A model generated the notes under the pieces. That model saw only the letters and a program-made list of their open reading frames with translations. It had not been told where the DNA came from and did no database searches. A program made the position numbers and the translations under genes. From Atriophallophorus winterbourni (lineage: Eukaryota; Platyhelminthes; Trematoda; Plagiorchiida; Microphallidae): a DNA stretch of 64,000 bases. The DNA lies in the NCBI GenBank assembly GCA_013407085.1, contig JACCGJ010004933.1:62001-126000 (forward strand), given 5' to 3'. Of the stretch, positions 60,006 to 64,000 are shown piece after piece; the stretch's first letter is position 1, and each line of letters begins with the position of its first letter.

Positions 60006-60327
60006 CAAAGAAATTTGATTACAATCGACTAGAGCAGTCTTTCGGCAACGTTTCACTTCTGACAGAAGCTTCGTCAGACCAAGGGTGATAGTCAGGACAG
60101 TGAACATGACTACGTCAACCCAGCACCACTGATTTGACATTACCGCTAAACAGCATATAATACGCCTACATGTGTCACGTCTCGTGAGCATTGCCGGGAT
60201 CAGTGGTCGACTTGCCTGCTAGTGTGTATCCACATCAATCTAATACAAGTGAACACGGTCATGGTCAGTTGACACAGCGATCCACATGCGTAAAAGTACA
60301 TAACTAACGGGGCTCAGGTTAAGCTAT
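60006..60327 (-). mobile_element. PLE terminal segment with hammerhead motif (left arm)
   Basis: Minus-strand hammerhead-like motif at 60041-60084 (TTGGTCTGACGAAGCTTC; AGTGAAACGTTGCC). Same segment as 62593-62920 and 61736-62130. No PLE coding sequence adjoins in this arm. Confidence 0.7.
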
Positions 60328-60475
60328 GGATTTTTACCTGATTCCTGAACTGCTCAGTAAGCAAACAAATCCCGTTTTTTCTACCTATGTTATTCGTAAT
60401 TCCCATATTATTCTATGCTTTTTGTAAAGCTATATGCTTTTTAGACCATTAAATTGAATTGAATTGAATCCCTCT
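60328..60475 (+). repeat. (TTGAA)n LINE 3' end
   Basis: GGATTTTTACCTGATTCCTG to ATTGAATTGAATTGAA, with TTTGTAAAGCTATATGC between. It starts exactly where the left arm ends. Confidence 0.8.
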
Positions 60476-60634
60476 CATTATTCCTGCGTCCAGATCGGAC
60501 AATAGAGTTTCAAATAGTTCAACTAAAGTCGAACGACCGCATCGCGTCGGTTGTGGTAGACCCGTAAGACTGGTACTTCTTGCCATCAACCAGTACATAA
60601 AAAAAACTATCCATCATGACCCTATGGATCTGCA
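60476..60634. other. Unassigned piece between two LINE tails
   Basis: No recognised similarity. One minus-strand frame reads GLPQPTRCGRSTLVELFETL, possibly part of the Gypsy or another element, but this is unproven. Confidence 0.3.
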
Positions 60635-60810
60635 GGTGTCACCCCACTGTGCAAACAAAAAACAATTTTTTGCCCCTTAGATATTTACCAGTAAACAACA
60701 AAATCTCGTTTTTGATTGTTATATTATCCGTAGTTCCTATATTCGTATGTGGTTTTTGTAAAGCTATATGCTTTTTAGACCACTAAGATTGAATTGAAAT
60801 AAATGGAATG
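60635..60810 (+). repeat. (TTGAA)n LINE 3' end, second copy
   Basis: GTGTCACCCCACTGTGCAAA through TTTTTAGACCACTAAGATTG and an ATTGAA tail. Overlapping content with the copy at 60328-60475 in the same orientation. Confidence 0.8.
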
Positions 60811-60899
60811 CTTCTGGCCTCCGTGCTCTAAATTCACGATGACTGACCCCAATAGTTTTAAGTCATCACCCGTATACATCTTAAGCCGAATTTGCGGTA

Positions 60900-61735
60900 A
60901 AGTCAGGCGATTTACAGCTTGGCATCCAAAAGTCTTCGTTTAGTTAGACTTACGGCACAACGCCACTGCCGAACCCGTATCCAGTTGGAACGAAATGCTT
61001 TGGCCATTTACATTTAGATTCACCTATATCGGAGGTACCGGATGTTCTATTTGGCACTGCATAATTAAACTATTGGGTTGAGTTTCAGTACACTGCGTCT
61101 CGTGTAGCTCCCTTTTCGCCGTGGGGGATCGACATACTATAGAGACACATTTGTGGCATGTTGACATTCAGCACGATTTTTGTTATTCAGTTCGCCCATT
61201 AACATCGAAAACTTGAATTCATCGGTAGATCCTTCTTGCGGATTTTGTCAACTTCCGCTATAGACGAGGAAAAAATGATGGTTTGAACAATAAAGCGATT
61301 ACTTGCACTCGCTGCAATAGTTCAACATTCTTGTCGGATTCCTGCATTCCTATCGTACTCGTAAATGCTGTTTCTAAGCTCAGGTCGCTTTCTGCCAGTA
61401 AACACCGTTGAATTCTGGCGTCCTTAATGCCAACAACCAGACGATGACGAATTATATCTCTGCAAGTTGTTCCCAATTCACAAAACTTGGTAAGTCGTCT
61501 GAGTTCGGCAACAGAATCGGCAAAGGATTTCCCTCACTTTGAATGCGGGTGTTAAGATTGAACCGTTGGGAAATTACCGAAGGTTTGGGGTTATAGTGTG
61601 CCCGAACGATCCTGACAATTCTATTGTAAGCTTTGAAACATGGCAAGGCTTGCAAACTAAAGTTCTTAATAAATCCAAAGTCAGCAATCGATTGGATTAG
61701 GTTTGGGACCGATCGTGTATCCACAATGCAACGAA
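60900..61735 (-). pseudogene. Gypsy-type gag C-terminal part and protease
   Basis: Minus strand: 61660-61480 encodes RIVRAHYNPKPSVISQRFNL and, after frame changes, the SEG-region of gag. 61476-61270 encodes DIIRHRLVVGIKDARIQRCL and LLAESDLSLETAFTSTIGMQ, a standard gag capsid end. About 61030-60900 gives SFQLDTGSAVALCR with the DTGS active site of the retroviral-type aspartic protease. The zinc-knuckle region between is degraded. It is the continuation of the gag start at 63082-62927 interrupted by the PLE at 61736-62920. RT, RNase H and integrase are absent from the window. Confidence 0.85.
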
Positions 61736-62143
61736 ATTTGAGTGCAATCGGTTAGAACAGAATCTTTTTCAGACCAAGGTTGATAGTCAGGAGTGGGAAC
61801 ATGACTAAGTAGCAGTCAACCCGCCACCGCTTATTTGACCTTACCGTTAAACAGCCAATAGTACGCCTACGGTGTGTCACGTCTCGTAGGCATGGCCATG
61901 ATCACTGGTCGATTTTCCTACTAGTGTGTATCCCTTAATGACTATCATCCTTGGTCTGGCGGAGCTTCTGTGTCAGAAGTGAAACTTTACCCAGTAGTCG
62001 ATTTGCCTACTGTCGTGTATCCACATCAATCTAATACAAGTGAACACGGTCAACGTCGTTTTGACACTGTGGGCCATATCCGTAAAAGTACATAACTAAT
62101 GGGGCTAAGGTTAAGCTATTTTTGCAGAAAAACAAAAATCTAA

Positions 62144-62530
62144 TTAACTAGTAGGCATATGGAGAATAACAACTATTTGCGTTCGCATCACTGCCGAACG
62201 CCAGATTGTGGAGATTTCTACCCCATCCATCTTATTGACCGCAAGTCGACCTGCCCTGGCAATTTCGACCGCCTTCATATGTAGGCGTTCGCTACACGGT
62301 TTAATTCCGCATCTCAATATTTCCGCATTGTCTAGATCGACGCTGTGGCCCGTATCTAAAACGTGCTCCACCAAAGCGGAATCACGAATAAGGGATTGAT
62401 ATTCCCTCACATCCTGGGGATGTCTCTAGACACGCTTTCGGTGTTCTTCGATTCTAGTATGAGGATCGTGGAAGGCTGCCCTATGTAAACACCCGAACAG
62501 TCCTTACAGTTGATTCGGCAATGATGCGAA
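62144..62530 (-). pseudogene. PLE GIY-YIG endonuclease domain
   Basis: Minus-strand frame(s): INCKDCSGVYIGQ near 62520, with the VYIG core and preceding CxxC typical of PLE GIY-YIG domains. Then a degraded linker, and 62410-62144 in one clean frame: REYQSLIRDSALVEHVLDTG, HSVDLDNAEILRCG and ERLHMKAVEIARAGRLAVNK, with the EHxxxTGH and EAxxI-like positions expected of this family (Glu of EAI replaced by Lys). The RT that should precede it is missing. A remnant of the same domain is at 56417-56600. Confidence 0.8.
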
Positions 62531-62837
62531 GGTAAATAGTTGTTATTCACCCTATACATACTAGTTAATTAAATTTTTGTTTTTCTTCAAAAATAGCTTA
62601 ACCTGAGCCCCGTTAGTTATGTACTTTTACGCATGTGGACCGCTGTGTCAACTGACCATGACCGTGTTCACTTGTATTAGATTGATGTGGATACGCACTA
62701 GCAGGCAAGTCGACCACTGATCCCGGGAATGCTCACGAGACGTGACACATGTAGGCGTATTATATGCTGTTTAGCGGTAATGTCAAATCAGTGGTGCTGG
62801 GTTGACTTAGTCATGTTCACTGTCCTGACTATCACCC

Positions 62838-62878
62838 TTGGTCTGACGAAGCTTCTGTCAGAAGTGAAACGTTGCCGA
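62838..62878 (+). ncRNA. Hammerhead-like motif of PLE (right arm)
   Basis: CTTGGTCTGACGAAGCTTCT, then GTCAGAAGTGAAACGTTGCC. Stem I pairs TTGGT with GCCGA (two wobbles). Stem II pairs CTTCT with AGAAG. One extra A follows CUGACGA compared with the canonical core. Confidence 0.55.
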
Positions 62879-62926
62879 AAGACTGCTCTAGTCGATTGTA
62901 ATCAAATTTCTTTGCATGACAAATCC

Positions 62927-63082
62927 TTAGTCATTTGCTCCACCTACAATCAGCAACATGTTTGCCTTCTTTTTGTCTTCCGTTTTGTTATTGGCTGCGA
63001 AGAAGCAATTCAATCGCTCCACATATGCTTCCCAAGCGAACACATATTCAGAATAATCCTCGATTTTTGTGACGAGATTCAT
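62927..63082 (-). pseudogene. Gypsy-type gag N-terminus (right arm copy)
   Basis: Same 51-codon frame as 59838-59993 with one visible amino-acid difference near the start (Ala to Thr at residue 5). Its natural continuation is at 61735 downward, across the PLE insertion. Confidence 0.8.
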
Positions 63083-63584
63083 GTTGTCCCGAATGAGAAA
63101 ATATTAAGTACTTAACCAATTGTTATATCCAGACACTCAAGTTACGAAAAGTTCATTGGTTATAAGCTACCGTCTCGGTCAGTACGAATCGTAGTCAGTA
63201 GACCCAACCGTGGGCGAGTGATAACAAAGGGAACGGAGACGGTAATATTAGTGGTACATTATCCGCTAGTCAAGGTGAGTCGAGCCCCCTCTAGTGCGAC
63301 AAGAACACGAAGTGAACCGAATGGCCAAAAGTCACATGATGACACGAAAGAGGTGATAAAAGGCCGGATGTTTGACACCTGCCACTCATGGAGTGATGAC
63401 CTGAGATGTTTGCATAATTAATCAATAATGAACCAAAAGTCGGCCGATAATCCGCAGCAGGTGCGATCGTCACGTGATGTGAGCAAACGGTTCTTATATA
63501 AATAACAAATTGTGTGATTAAAAATTAACGTAATAAAAAAAGTATTTGAATATATTCGAGACCGATCGGGAGTCCATAATCATG

Positions 63585-63710
63585 AAAATAGAGTTTGCAA
63601 TGAATCGGTTATAGTAAGTTTTTGGTAACGTTTCGCTTCTGAACACAGAAGCTTCGTCAGACCAAAGGTGTCGGTACGAACAGTGTTCAGGTATAAATGG
63701 CATTCTCTTG
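63585..63710 (-). mobile_element. PLE terminal segment with the most symmetric hammerhead-like motif
   Basis: Minus strand 63666-63621: TTTGGT, CTGACGA, A, stem II GCTTCTG-TGTT-CAGAAGC (seven perfect pairs), GAAAC, GTT, ACCAAA. Stem I is a perfect six-base pairing. Stem III would be A-U and C-G only. No PLE coding sequence is seen beside it. Confidence 0.65.
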
Positions 63711-63859
63711 ACCAATCCTGAGTTCACCTAGCTACACAGGGGAGATCAAGATAATTGATCAAGATAATTGATCACACCTCCTAATTGCTGTGTTCATCCC
63801 TAATTGTTTTTTAATTGTTCAGGTCAGCGTATGCCGACACACTGCTTACGTTTGTTGTC

Positions 63860-64000
63860 GCCTCCGTCGGTCGATGTCGACCATGGATGTACATCACATC
63901 GCATTAATTTCATGTTTTGCAACTTTTTGAATGACTAAACAGTCCGATTCGGGAGGAACAATCTCTCCCGCAGCGCTTGCAACGATAGTCAGAACTCTGT
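63860..64000 (-). pseudogene. 3' end of zinc-finger LINE, runs off window
   Basis: Minus strand reads YRCKRCGRDCSSRIGLFSHS then KSCKT and a stop at about 63915. All four zinc ligands are intact (CxxC, H, C), making this the best copy of the finger. The rest of the element lies beyond position 64000. Confidence 0.85.

Larger units (their letters stand above)
59382..60327 (+). repeat. Left arm of long inverted repeat (about 946 bp)
   Basis: Nearly identical, by eye, to the reverse complement of 62593-63536 over its full length, with few substitutions and small indels. The arm contains a Gypsy-type leader/LTR-like region (59390-59790), a gag start (59838-59993) and a PLE terminal segment (60006-60327) with its hammerhead motif. 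It ends at TTAAGCTAT, where a (TTGAA)-family LINE tail begins. Confidence 0.95.
61736..62920 (-). mobile_element. Penelope-like element, RT-less, inserted in Gypsy gag
   Basis: Flanked by two inverted terminal segments: 61736-62130 and 62593-62920. They share GGGGCTCAGGTTAAGCTAT-type inner borders and continue to match (AAACAAAAATCTAATTAACT) into 62160 and 62556. Between them only the nuclease ORF remains. The left terminal segment carries an extra insertion (61936-61992) with a second, mutated hammerhead motif. The element splits the gag frame of the Gypsy copy, so it inserted later. Confidence 0.75.
62593..63536 (-). repeat. Right arm of long inverted repeat (about 944 bp)
   Basis: Reverse complement of 59382-60327. 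In this arm the parts are in natural continuity: leader/LTR-like region (63536-63115), gag start (63082-62927) and PLE terminal segment (62920-62593), followed by the rest of the PLE and then the rest of gag. This arm is therefore the likely original and the left arm the copy. Confidence 0.95.

Overview
The window looks like animal genomic DNA, most likely from a flatworm (trematode-like). The reasons are long repeat-filled introns, many decayed CR1-like, RTE-like and zinc-finger LINE fragments, Penelope-like elements (PLEs), a Gypsy-type LTR element, and SINE-like repeats carrying hammerhead-ribozyme (HHR) cores, as known from schistosome satellite DNA. The species cannot be named from sequence alone. 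There are no operons, CRISPR arrays or recognisable tRNA/rRNA genes.

One host gene is clear: a Notch ligand of Delta type on the + strand at about 44.6-55.2 kb. Eight exons (MNNL-like N-terminus, DSL domain, six EGF repeats, transmembrane helix, cytoplasmic tail ending in a PPxY motif) join with correct splice sites and matching phases. A signal-peptide exon at 28012-28116 is a plausible first exon. With it the model gives a 765-residue protein in one open frame. A second possible host gene is an unrecognised 161-codon single-exon ORF at 58147-58632.

Layout: 0.2-0.8 kb LINE reverse transcriptase (RT) piece; 0.8-11.5 kb mostly unassigned, with LINE 3' ends and an HHR repeat; 11.5-24 kb a graveyard of nested CR1-like elements in both orientations; 24.9-25.2 kb an inverted PLE pair; 26.4-43.2 kb scattered LINE/SINE pieces and the candidate first exon; 44.6-55.2 kb the Notch ligand, with an HHR repeat antisense in its last intron; 55.8-59.2 kb HHR repeat, PLE remnant, the unknown ORF and a CR1 piece; 59.4-63.5 kb a nested Gypsy/PLE complex bounded by about 945-bp nearly identical inverted arms; 63.6-64 kb PLE and LINE ends.

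The most unusual content is two unrelated repeat families with hammerhead-like cores (one PLE-associated, one SINE/retrozyme-like and locally tandem), the long inverted repeat, and a cysteine-rich non-EGF insert inside the Notch ligand.
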